The notes beneath the pieces are model-generated. The model saw only the letters and a list, made by a program, of their open reading frames with translations, ran no database searches and had not been told where the DNA came from. The position numbers and the translations under genes were made by a program. A DNA stretch of 64,000 nucleotides from Streptomyces caelestis (GTDB lineage: Bacteria; Actinomycetota; Actinomycetes; Streptomycetales; Streptomycetaceae): assembly GCF_001279005.1 (NCBI RefSeq), contig NZ_LGCN01000210.1, positions 186,001-250,000 on the forward strand, read 5' to 3'. Every line of letters begins with the position of its first letter. The first letter of the stretch is position 1. Shown piece by piece: positions 34,729-41,962 of this stretch.

Positions 34729-34955
34729 GGAACGAGAACCGATGCGCGGCCGGTCACAGCCGCCTCCGCAGGCGCGTATGCCGGCCGTCCCTCATGTCCT
34801 CGGTCGAAGCCATCGGACACCGGGTTCTGTCAAGGGGGTTGACCCCAATCCGATTCGGGTTCTGGCCGTAGTGATCTCCGGGCGGGTGCTTGACAAAGTC
34901 GTGGGTGAGCGAACGCTCCGGCCGCGCCAGTCGGCCACTACCAGGGGGAACACAC

Positions 34956-36056
34956 ATGCATCGCAAACGCTTCGCCGTCGCAGTCCTGCTCGCCGCCACG
35001 ATCACCGGGGCCCTTGCGCCCGCGGCGGCGGCCCGCGAGTCCGACCCGGTACAGCAGCAGTTGGATCTGCTCGTCGAGGAGGACGGGGTGCCGGGCGCCC
35101 TCGCGTACGACGGCAGGAGGACGCGTACCGCCGGCGTCGCGGACCTGGAATCGGGCCGTGCGATGGCCGGTTCGCAGGGCCGGTTCCGGCTGGCCAGCAA
35201 CACCAAGGCATTCACCGCGGCAGCCGTGATGCGCCTGGTGGTGGACGGACGGATACGGCTCGACGACCGCGCGGGCACCTACGTACCCCAGCTCGCCGGG
35301 CGCACCGTCACCGTACGGCAGTTGCTCAAGCAGACCAGCGGCCTGCCGGAGTACTCCGGGCTGGTCGACTGGAGCCGGCCCGGCACGTCCGAGGACTATC
35401 TGGCCCTCGCGCTCAAGGAGGAACCCCTCTTCGAGCCCGGCACCGACTGGAACTATTCCAACACCAACTACCTGGTGCTGGGCATGGTGATCGACAGGGT
35501 GTCGGGGACCGACTTCCGCACGTACGTCGAACGCACGATTCTGCGCCCGCTGCGCCTGGACGACACCTACTGGCCCGCGCCCGGTGAGTTCACCCTGCGC
35601 GGACCGCACGCCCGCAACTACGGTCTTCACCCGGCGTACCCGCAGGCGGGCCGGGTGGACGTGACCGAGCTGCCGGGGTACGAGTTCGGCGCGTCCGGCG
35701 GACTCGTCTCCACGCCCGAGGACCTCAACGCGTTCTGGGACGGCCTGTTCGGCGGACGGCTGCTGCCCGGCTGGGCGGTGCGCCTGATGACCCGGGACAC
35801 CACCGACGTCAGCGGCCGCGACGTCTATCCGGCGGGCAGCCGTTACGGCTACGGCGTCGCCTCGATCCCGCTCAGCTGTGGCGGTTCCTACTGGGGCCAC
35901 GGCGGCGATCTGCCGGGCAACTCGGTGGGCGGCGGGAGGGCCACGGGCGGTCGCGGCACCGTGACCGTCTACACCACGACCTGGGCGGCCGAGGGAGACA
36001 GCCTGCGCCATCTCCAGCGAGCGGTGGACGCGGCCCTGTGTGCCGGGAGCCGGTGA
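34956..36056 (+). CDS. Secreted serine hydrolase of the beta-lactamase/DD-peptidase family
   Basis: 366 residues; GGGGGAAC before ATG 34956. Signal peptide about 1-27 (VAVLLAATITGALAPAAAA). Class C-like motifs: SxxK in FRLASNTKAFTAA, YxN in WNYSNTNYLVLG, and HxG in SYWGHGGDLPG. Such proteins include D-Ala-D-Ala carboxypeptidases, D-amino-acid peptidases and esterases. It may cooperate with the neighbouring exopeptidase in extracellular peptide use, but nothing in the sequence proves it. Confidence 0.9.
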   Translation: MHRKRFAVAVLLAATITGALAPAAAARESDPVQQQLDLLVEEDGVPGALAYDGRRTRTAGVADLESGRAMAGSQGRFRLASNTKAFTAAAVMRLVVDGRIRLDDRAGTYVPQLAGRTVTVRQLLKQTSGLPEYSGLVDWSRPGTSEDYLALALKEEPLFEPGTDWNYSNTNYLVLGMVIDRVSGTDFRTYVERTILRPLRLDDTYWPAPGEFTLRGPHARNYGLHPAYPQAGRVDVTELPGYEFGASGGLVSTPEDLNAFWDGLFGGRLLPGWAVRLMTRDTTDVSGRDVYPAGSRYGYGVASIPLSCGGSYWGHGGDLPGNSVGGGRATGGRGTVTVYTTTWAAEGDSLRHLQRAVDAALCAGSR

Positions 36057-36159
36057 CGGGGCCGCGCGGACGCCTCGACCACCCGGACGCGTCGGCGTCG
36101 CCTCCGCGTTCCGCCCGGGGCCCGTTCCGCCGGTCCGGCCGGCGCCCGGTCATGGCGGT

Positions 36160-36188
36160 GGGCCCTGGAGACACCGCCTCCAGGGCCC
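36160..36188. terminator. Convergent terminator hairpin
   Basis: GGGCCCTGGAG / CTCCAGGGCCC, an 11-bp perfect stem with a 7-base loop, between the convergent serine hydrolase and GNAT genes. Confidence 0.8.
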
Positions 36189-36202
36189 GGGGGCGGTCGC
36201 CG

Positions 36203-36706
36203 TCAGCTGCCCGGGTTCGTGATCCTGTACCGGATCGTGTCCCCTTCGGTGGCCCACTGCTGGAAGCCGGCCTTCTCCAGGACGCGAACCGAGGACGGGT
36301 TGGACGGTTCGACGTGGGCGGACACGGTGTGGACGTCCGGTGCGGTGAGGGCGAGCCCGGTCAGGGCCCGGGTGGCTTCGGTGGCGTAGCCGCGACCGCG
36401 GCGGGAGGCCACGATGCCGTATCCGATTTCGAGGACGCCCTCGCTCGGGGGCCAGAACAGGCCGATGGAGCCCACCACCGAGCCGCTTGCGCGCTCGACG
36501 ACCAGACGGTGGCCGTACGGGGTGAGCCAGACGGGGTGCTGGTCGAAGAGACCGGCGATGACGCGGTCGCCTTCGGCGGGGAAGTCCTCCGCCCAGTGGG
36601 CGGACCTGGTGCCGTCCAGGACCGCGGTGACCTCGTCCATGGTCCAGGGCCGAAGGACGAGACGTTCGGTGGTCAGGTCGGCGTGGGCGGGTGAAGAAGA
36701 AGACAC
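36203..36706 (-). CDS. GNAT acetyltransferase (RimJ/RimL type)
   Basis: 167 residues. TTERLVLRPWTMDEVTAVL start, then GSIGLFWPPSEGVLEIGYGI, the acetyl-CoA loop VASRRGRGYATEATRALTGL (RGxGYA) and HVEPSNPSSVRVLEKAGFQQ. These are the blocks of RimJ/RimL-like N-acetyltransferases, which modify protein N-termini, aminoglycosides or small amines. Substrate unknown. Confidence 0.9.
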   Translation of the reverse strand: MSSSSPAHADLTTERLVLRPWTMDEVTAVLDGTRSAHWAEDFPAEGDRVIAGLFDQHPVWLTPYGHRLVVERASGSVVGSIGLFWPPSEGVLEIGYGIVASRRGRGYATEATRALTGLALTAPDVHTVSAHVEPSNPSSVRVLEKAGFQQWATEGDTIRYRITNPGS

Positions 36707-37050
36707 GTGTTTCTCCTGGTCGTTGAGACGACCGGGCCGCGCTCTGCTGTCGCGGGCCGGACAAGGGCATGCCGATGAGGGCCGACGGCGGCCATATTCA
36801 TCAACCTCCCTGTCCCGTGATCACGCGTCTGTCGCGTCGGCGCGATGTTACCAACAGCCGCCCCGTGCCGCCCCGTTGTCGGGTCACCGGGCGATCCGGG
36901 GAGGCGGACGGCGTCCGGAGGCGTTCGTCGGACCGGACGATGAGCTGCCGATGACTCCGTTGGCGTGACGTTTCCCCCGGGTCGCAACCGGTCCTCCCAC
37001 GACCGGTCTCCTGTCCTGCAGAACCGACACCCCTCGGTGAGGAGACCGAC
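36707..37050. other. Intergenic, 344 bp, divergent, no gene recognised
   Basis: Lies between the divergent GNAT gene and the 106-aa gene. It contains AT-richer patches (GGCCATATTCATCAACC near 36791) that suit promoters in both directions, but no clear -35/-10 pair or palindrome was found. Confidence 0.4.
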
Positions 37051-37371
37051 GTGACCGCGACCGCTTTCGAGCATGGCCCGAACCCTGCCTTCGTCGACCC
37101 CTGCGCCGTCGAGGGCGGAGGGGCCACCGTCTGGTGGCCCCCGGCGGGCGGACAGTCGGAGGGCGACTACCTGTTGGCCCCGCCCGACCCGGCCACCCGG
37201 CTGAACACCGGCATCGACCCGCGCGACCGCCGCCGGCTGGAGCTGCACGCCGCCCTGACCGCCGCCGGCATCCCGCCCCGGCCCGAGGACCGTGAGGCCA
37301 TCGAGAGCCTGAGCGCCCTGTCCGGCAGCGTCAACAGCACCATCCAGCGCTGGCTGCACCACTCCCTCTGA
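37051..37371 (+). CDS. Hypothetical protein, 106 aa
   Basis: GTG start with GGTGAGGAG upstream, a good ribosome-binding site. No signal peptide or membrane helix. The first half is poorly structured (GGGATVWWPPAGGQSEGDYL); the second is helical (DPRDRRRLELHAALTAAGIP ... REAIESLSALSGSVNSTIQRWL). Unknown family. It ends 10 bp from the convergent LuxR remnant. Confidence 0.65.
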   Translation: MTATAFEHGPNPAFVDPCAVEGGGATVWWPPAGGQSEGDYLLAPPDPATRLNTGIDPRDRRRLELHAALTAAGIPPRPEDREAIESLSALSGSVNSTIQRWLHHSL

Positions 37372-37381
37372 TGCGGCGGGC

Positions 37382-37619
37382 TCACGCCCTCCCCGGCGCC
37401 ACCAGCCCCGACTCGTACGCCACGATGACCAGTCGGGCCCGGTCCCGCGCCCCGAGCCTGCCCATGGTCCGGCTGACGTGGGTCTTCGCGGTGAGCGGGC
37501 ACGAGGTCGGTGGACTCGCCGGCGAGCGGCCCGACGAGCACGAGCGCGGCCAGCCACAGCCCGACCACCGGCCAGGGCACGAGGCGCCGTCGTCGTCCGT
37601 CCGTCCTTGCGTCCCCCAT
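37382..37619 (-). pseudogene. Deletion scar: start of an MMPL-like gene joined to the end of a LuxR response regulator gene
   Basis: On the minus strand a good Shine-Dalgarno (GGAGGGGAG) and ATG 37619 open MGDARTDGRRRRLVPWPVVG, then LWLAALVLVGPLAGESTD. This is the N-terminal first helix typical of MMPL transporters. Near 37500-37510 the sequence switches, in another frame, to LTAKTHVSRTMGRLGARDRA and RLVIVAYESGLVAPG. That is the recognition helix and tail of a NarL/LuxR response regulator, ending at 37382. A deletion fused two neighbouring genes. The LuxR end is secure; the MMPL call is moderate. Confidence 0.7.
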
Positions 37620-37769
37620 GGGTCGCAGCTCCCCTCCGCTCGGGTGTCCGGGTCGGTTCCCGGACTCCCGGCGGAAGGGGCGCGGATCGTCGGACGTGGG
37701 ATCGAGTTGCGGGGTACTCCGGAGGGCGGCACGGGGACGGCGTTGCTCCCGGGGGAGTAACGCCGGGAG

Positions 37770-38990
37770 CTACGCCCGGTCGACCATCCAGGTGCCGTCC
37801 TCCTCGTCGTCGACCCGTACCTCCAGTTCACGGATGCTCATGCCCGCCTCCCACAGTTCCCGGAAGCGCTTCATCCGGTCCTGGACGTGGTCCCGGCGCG
37901 CGATGAGCCGGGTCCTGACGTTGACGTCGCGCAGGTCCTGCTCGATCTCGAAGGAGACCTCCTCGTCGTAGACGATGAAGTCGTCGGTGGTGCCGCGCTG
38001 GAGGTGCGGCGGCAGTTCGGGCAGTACGGCCACCCGGACCTCGATGTGCAGCGCCTGCTGCTCGTCGCACAGCCGCAGCAGCCGGTCGTCGAGTTCGCGC
38101 GCGCTCGCCAGCAGGAACAGCCGCCGCACGGGCACCCCGTGTTCCTCGATCGCCTCCCGCTGGGCGTCGAGGTAGCGGCTGGCGGGTTCGCTGTTCCAGA
38201 ACTCACGGTCGACGGAGGTGCTGATGGCGTCGACGGAACGCTCGGCGGCGTGGGTGAGGGTGAGCATCCAGTCGTGGTTCTCGCCGTGGCACTCCACGCT
38301 CATGCTGGTCAGCGCCGCCATGTGACCGAGCACCCGCTGCATCTCCAGGCGGACGAACGTGTAGAGGATGGACGGTCCGGGCGAGAGGGCCTCGGCGAAC
38401 CGCTTGGCCAGTTCCGGTACGCCTTCGGTGCGGACGCGGTCGAGCGGCGGGTAGGACTCGGGGGGCGGGGCCTGCTGGGCGAGGCGGTTCTCGACGAGTT
38501 GCCGGATGTCCTCGCTGTGCCGGGCCAGGCCGGTCCGCAGGTGGTCGTCGTGCCGCTCCAGGGCGGCCCGCAGGTCGTCGTCGTGCCGCTCCAGCCCGTC
38601 CCGCACGGTGGCGGCGGTCTCGGCGAGGGCGCTTTGGGTCCGCAGGGTCTGTTCGTCGGGTCCCCGGTCCCGGGCGAGGAGGAGGGGGACGGCCACCGCG
38701 GCGGTGGCGCAGAGTGCGGCGGCGGCGAGCTGCCTGAGCGCCCCGGCCCCCGGACTCAGCAGTGCGGCGACGCCCCAGACGACGAGGCCGACGGTGAGGC
38801 CGGTCAGGAGTCTGCGCGTCCACTCGGCCCGGTCGGGCGACTGCGCCCGGGGGCGTGCGGGTGTGCCGTCCGGGGCGCCGGGCGGCCGGGTCGGGCCGGG
38901 GATCGCCGGGGCGCCCTCGCTCCCGGGCGCGCCCCCCGCGCCGGGCGGGGGTGCCGTCTCCTCGGGCTGGGGTGACTGTGCCGTGCTCAT
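37770..38990 (-). CDS. Membrane-anchored coiled-coil protein, last gene of the six-gene operon
   Basis: 406 residues from ATG 38990 (GGAGAAGCGAG upstream). A Pro-rich N-terminus (1-55) is followed by two helices (about 61-79 and 86-106). Next come three exact 11-residue repeats (132-164: GLERHDDDLRA, ALERHDDHLRT, GLARHSEDIRQ) that should form a hendecad coiled coil. A soluble alpha/beta domain then starts near SILYTFVRLEMQRVLGHMAA and includes HGENHDWMLTLTHAAERSVD and FLLASARELDDRLLRLCDEQ. No catalytic motif I recognise. It lies 80 bp after the preceding gene on the same strand. It probably tethers the system to the membrane. Confidence 0.7.
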   Translation of the reverse strand: MSTAQSPQPEETAPPPGAGGAPGSEGAPAIPGPTRPPGAPDGTPARPRAQSPDRAEWTRRLLTGLTVGLVVWGVAALLSPGAGALRQLAAAALCATAAVAVPLLLARDRGPDEQTLRTQSALAETAATVRDGLERHDDDLRAALERHDDHLRTGLARHSEDIRQLVENRLAQQAPPPESYPPLDRVRTEGVPELAKRFAEALSPGPSILYTFVRLEMQRVLGHMAALTSMSVECHGENHDWMLTLTHAAERSVDAISTSVDREFWNSEPASRYLDAQREAIEEHGVPVRRLFLLASARELDDRLLRLCDEQQALHIEVRVAVLPELPPHLQRGTTDDFIVYDEEVSFEIEQDLRDVNVRTRLIARRDHVQDRMKRFRELWEAGMSIRELEVRVDDEEDGTWMVDRA

Positions 38991-39070
38991 CTCGCTTCTC
39001 CCCCCGTTGGGATACGCGTCGGATCGGGGTGCGGGGATGTGCGTCGGGGTGGTGCGGGCCGGGCCCGCGG

Positions 39071-40078
39071 TCAGGGGGTCATCTCGGCCTCCCGGTGGAG
39101 TGGGGGGATCGCGTGCAGGGCGAGCTGGTCCCGGATGCGCTGCACCAGGGTCCGCCACTGGCGGGTGAAGCCGGGCCGGTCCTCCAGCGCCTCCCAGAGG
39201 GGGGCGAGTTCGTGCGCGACGCGGGCCCGTGGCATCCACAGGTGCAGCAGGTGGTCGACGGCGGGCCGCAGCGCCGTGACGACGGCGGGGCGGTCCTCGC
39301 CGGGCCGGGGCCGCGGCCGGGCGGGCGGTTCCGCGGCGCCCAGCCGGATGCCGTCCAGGATGCGGACGACGGTGGTGAGCAGCCAGTCGTGCAGGGCGAG
39401 GTCGTCGCAGAGCCCGGCGACCTCGCCGCTGGGCGTGCCCGGGGGGACGCGGAGCCGCACGGTGCGCAGTTCGTCCTCGGCGAGGGTGAACCGCTCGATC
39501 GACGGCCCTTCGTCGCGTTCGGCGGGCAGGGCCACCCAGCGCAGCCGGGTGGGACGGGACTTCAGGGGCGGGCGCTGGTCGAGCAGGGGGTGGCGCAGCA
39601 GGCGGGTGAGGAGTCCGTCGGCGATCAGCCCGACGTCGAGTTCGCCGTGCCGCCCGCCGTTCAGCAGGCCCTGGGCGACCGCCTCGTGCGGCAGTCTCCC
39701 GAACGGCTCGACCGTTCCGGGCCGGACGAGGTAGTGGCCCCAGGGGCGTCGGTGGTCGGGGCCGGCGGCGGGGACGCGGAAGTGGGCGGAGCTCTGCAGG
39801 ACGCGCCCCTCGGTGAGCGAGGCCCGGGCGGCGACGGTGCCGACGGCGCGGATCCTGGCGCCGTTGGCGCTGGGCAGGGGGCAGTCGACGCCGGTGAGGG
39901 TGTCCGGGGAGCGGCCGTAGACGTTGGGGCGTTCGGAGAGCAGGACGCGTTCGTCGGCGCGCAGTCCGAGGAGCTGGGCGGCGGAGCGGCTGTCGAGGGC
40001 CTGCAGGGCGGGCAGCAGGCAGGTGCGGACCTCGCCGCAGGCGAGTACGACGGGTGGCGGTGTCCCCTCCGGCGCCAT
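39071..40078 (-). CDS. SCO2521-family protein of unknown function
   Basis: 335 residues, soluble. It begins MAPEGTPPPVVLACGEVRTC; later blocks are YGRSPDTLTGVDCPLPSANG, HYLVRPGTVEPFGRLPHEAV and VALPAERDEGPSIERFTLAEDE. The C-terminal third is helical and Arg-rich. No nucleotide-binding or catalytic motif is apparent. The start lies one base after the stop of the preceding gene, so expression is coupled. I remember this as one of the NCBI families named after SCO2521-SCO2525; the assignment was not checked. Confidence 0.7.
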   Translation of the reverse strand: MAPEGTPPPVVLACGEVRTCLLPALQALDSRSAAQLLGLRADERVLLSERPNVYGRSPDTLTGVDCPLPSANGARIRAVGTVAARASLTEGRVLQSSAHFRVPAAGPDHRRPWGHYLVRPGTVEPFGRLPHEAVAQGLLNGGRHGELDVGLIADGLLTRLLRHPLLDQRPPLKSRPTRLRWVALPAERDEGPSIERFTLAEDELRTVRLRVPPGTPSGEVAGLCDDLALHDWLLTTVVRILDGIRLGAAEPPARPRPRPGEDRPAVVTALRPAVDHLLHLWMPRARVAHELAPLWEALEDRPGFTRQWRTLVQRIRDQLALHAIPPLHREAEMTP

Positions 40079-40079
40079 G

Positions 40080-41045
40080 TCATCGCCCCGCGTAGAAGAC
40101 GTAGGAGACGCGGTCGGCCACCGAGTCGGGGACGGTCGCGTGCTCGCGGGCGGAGCGCTCGGCGGCCTGGGCCAGTGCTCCGGGGTCGACCTCGATCTGG
40201 TCGAGGATCACGCGGACGGCGTGCTCGACGGGTAAGAAGCGGCTGGGGATCACCGAGCAGGTCCGGTAGGCGGCGAACGGGTCCGCCCGGGGGTTGAGCC
40301 GGAGCAGCGGGGGCAGTTCGTCCCAGTCGTCGGGGAAGGCGGTCCCGGTGTGCGGCTGGGGCACGAGGACGGCCTCGCCCTCGTCGCGCAGCAGTCCGAG
40401 GCGGGCGAGCTGCCACACCGCGGCGAGGAAGGGACAGGACCAGGTGCGGTGTCCGTCGGGGCCGTCGTCCCAGAGTTCGACGTCGAGGAAGACGGAGTGG
40501 CGGCGGGCGGCGGTCTCCTTCGGCGGCTGCCAGACGGCGGCCGGTTTCATGGCCTGCGGGGCGCGGGCGACGGGGCTGCGCTCGCCGTTGGCCAGCCAGC
40601 CGGTCTGCGCGGCCGGCGGGCGCAGTCCGTAGCTGCCGGGGGGCGGTTCCTCGACGATGCGTCCGGCCACGGCCTCGGCGACCGGCGCCTTGCCGGCGAC
40701 GGCGCAGCCGGACTCGCGGGCCAGGTAGTCGACGGTGAGCCCGGCCCGGTCGGCTTCCTCCAGCAGCATGGGGACGACCTCGGCCGGGGCGGAGAAGCGG
40801 GTGAAGTAGTCGTCGACGAGGAAGCAGGTGCTGATCCGGGGGCGTCTGCCGCCGGTGGCGGCGGCCGCGCCGGCGCGCGCCGCCTCCGCCCAGGGGCGCA
40901 CCCGCTCGAAGTGCCGCCTCAGGTGTGCGGGGCCGGCCTCGAAGTCCTCCATGTAGAGGTGGCCGAGCTCCAGGGAGAGGTGGGACAGGGGCACCGCCTG
41001 GGTGCGTGGTTCGGCGGCCGTCTCGCGGAACACCGCTTCCGTCAT
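40080..41045 (-). CDS. SCO2522-family protein of unknown function, with a TTA codon
   Basis: 321 residues from ATG 41045, overlapping the P-loop gene stop by 4 bp (ATGA). Segments: LSHLSLELGHLYMEDFEAGP, RPRISTCFLVDDYFTRFSAP, FLDVELWDDGPDGHRTWSCP and DRVSYVFYAGR at the end. The ISTCFLVDDY block, ending in paired Asp, could be an active or metal site, but I know of no tested function. Leu271 is coded by TTA (40233-40235), one of only two TTA codons in the real genes of this window, so translation should depend on the bldA tRNA. Confidence 0.7.
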   Translation of the reverse strand: MTEAVFRETAAEPRTQAVPLSHLSLELGHLYMEDFEAGPAHLRRHFERVRPWAEAARAGAAAATGGRRPRISTCFLVDDYFTRFSAPAEVVPMLLEEADRAGLTVDYLARESGCAVAGKAPVAEAVAGRIVEEPPPGSYGLRPPAAQTGWLANGERSPVARAPQAMKPAAVWQPPKETAARRHSVFLDVELWDDGPDGHRTWSCPFLAAVWQLARLGLLRDEGEAVLVPQPHTGTAFPDDWDELPPLLRLNPRADPFAAYRTCSVIPSRFLPVEHAVRVILDQIEVDPGALAQAAERSAREHATVPDSVADRVSYVFYAGR

Positions 41046-41959
41046 GGCCGCCCCCAGCAGTCGTCGTCGGTGAGCCGTCGCGCGATCTCCTCCAGCGCCT
41101 CCAGTGTCTCCTTGTTGGCGATCTGTGTGGAGAGGACGTCCTCTTCGGTGATGAGCTGTTCGCGCCACTGCAGGATGGGTTCCAGGGGGACGACGCCGAG
41201 CACCACGCTGTCGCCGATGCGGTGTTCCGCGGCGAGCCGGCGCAGCGCCTCGTCGCAGGACTGCATCCAGGCGGCCTGGGCGGGCGTGCCCTGGGACCAC
41301 AGCGGGGAGTCCGGATCGGGCACGGCGGCCCGGACGAAGCGGACCGCGCCCCGCAGCGCCTCCTCGTCGTGGCCGCGTTCGACGCCGCCCCGGATGATGC
41401 CGTGGTCCTTGTGGACGAGTCCGGCGGCGGCGATCACGTGCTGCCGGGTCCAGCGGTGGAAGACCAGCCAGCGGAAGGGGACGTAGCGCATCCGGGGGTG
41501 GGCGGTCGCGGCGAGGACCATGTCGACGGCGTAGCTGCGGCCGGCGCTGAGGTCGACGACGATCAGGTCGAACTCGCCGTGCAGCCGCAGCAGGAGGTCG
41601 ACACAGCGTTCCAGGGCGTCCTCGCCGGTGGCGAACTCGCCGCCGCCGGCGTCGCCGGGGAGCAGCACCAGGCGGCCCGCCTGGTTGGGCCGGGCGCGCA
41701 GCTGGGGGTGCTCGGTCTGCCGCCAGACGTCGATCCTGGCCGGTTCGGTGACGGCGCCCTCCAGGTAGGAGTGCAGGCCGCTCTCCTCGGTGCCGCGCAT
41801 CGCGCCGGGCACGTCGAAGACGGCGGCGGCGGTGGGCGAGCCGAAGTCGAAGTCGACGTAGGCCACGTGGTCGCCGGTGAGGGCGCGCTGGTAGGCCAGG
41901 TTGGCGCTGGTCACCGAGCGGCCGGTGCCCCCTTTGTCGGAGGCGGCGAAGACGAGCAC
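41042..41959 (-). CDS. ParA/MinD-like protein with variant P-loop (SCO2523 family)
   Basis: 305 residues from a GTG at 41959. N-terminal deviant Walker A at residues 9-15 is KGGTGRS: the signature Lys of ParA/MinD ATPases (K9) is kept, but the P-loop Lys is Arg14. Then VAYVDFDFGSPTAAAVFDVP (A-prime/switch I) and FDLIVVDLSAGRS (Walker B/switch II). The C-terminal part carries VVLGVVPLEPILQWREQLIT, as in regulators of this class. Whether it binds or hydrolyses ATP is uncertain. It could act as a nucleotide switch for the operon. Confidence 0.85.
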   Translation of the reverse strand: MLVFAASDKGGTGRSVTSANLAYQRALTGDHVAYVDFDFGSPTAAAVFDVPGAMRGTEESGLHSYLEGAVTEPARIDVWRQTEHPQLRARPNQAGRLVLLPGDAGGGEFATGEDALERCVDLLLRLHGEFDLIVVDLSAGRSYAVDMVLAATAHPRMRYVPFRWLVFHRWTRQHVIAAAGLVHKDHGIIRGGVERGHDEEALRGAVRFVRAAVPDPDSPLWSQGTPAQAAWMQSCDEALRRLAAEHRIGDSVVLGVVPLEPILQWREQLITEEDVLSTQIANKETLEALEEIARRLTDDDCWGRP

Positions 41960-41962
41960 GGC

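Noticed and set aside
34837..34915. Promoter for the serine hydrolase from TTGACC or TTGACA hexamers
   Set aside because: Neither has a -10-like hexamer at 16-19 bp.
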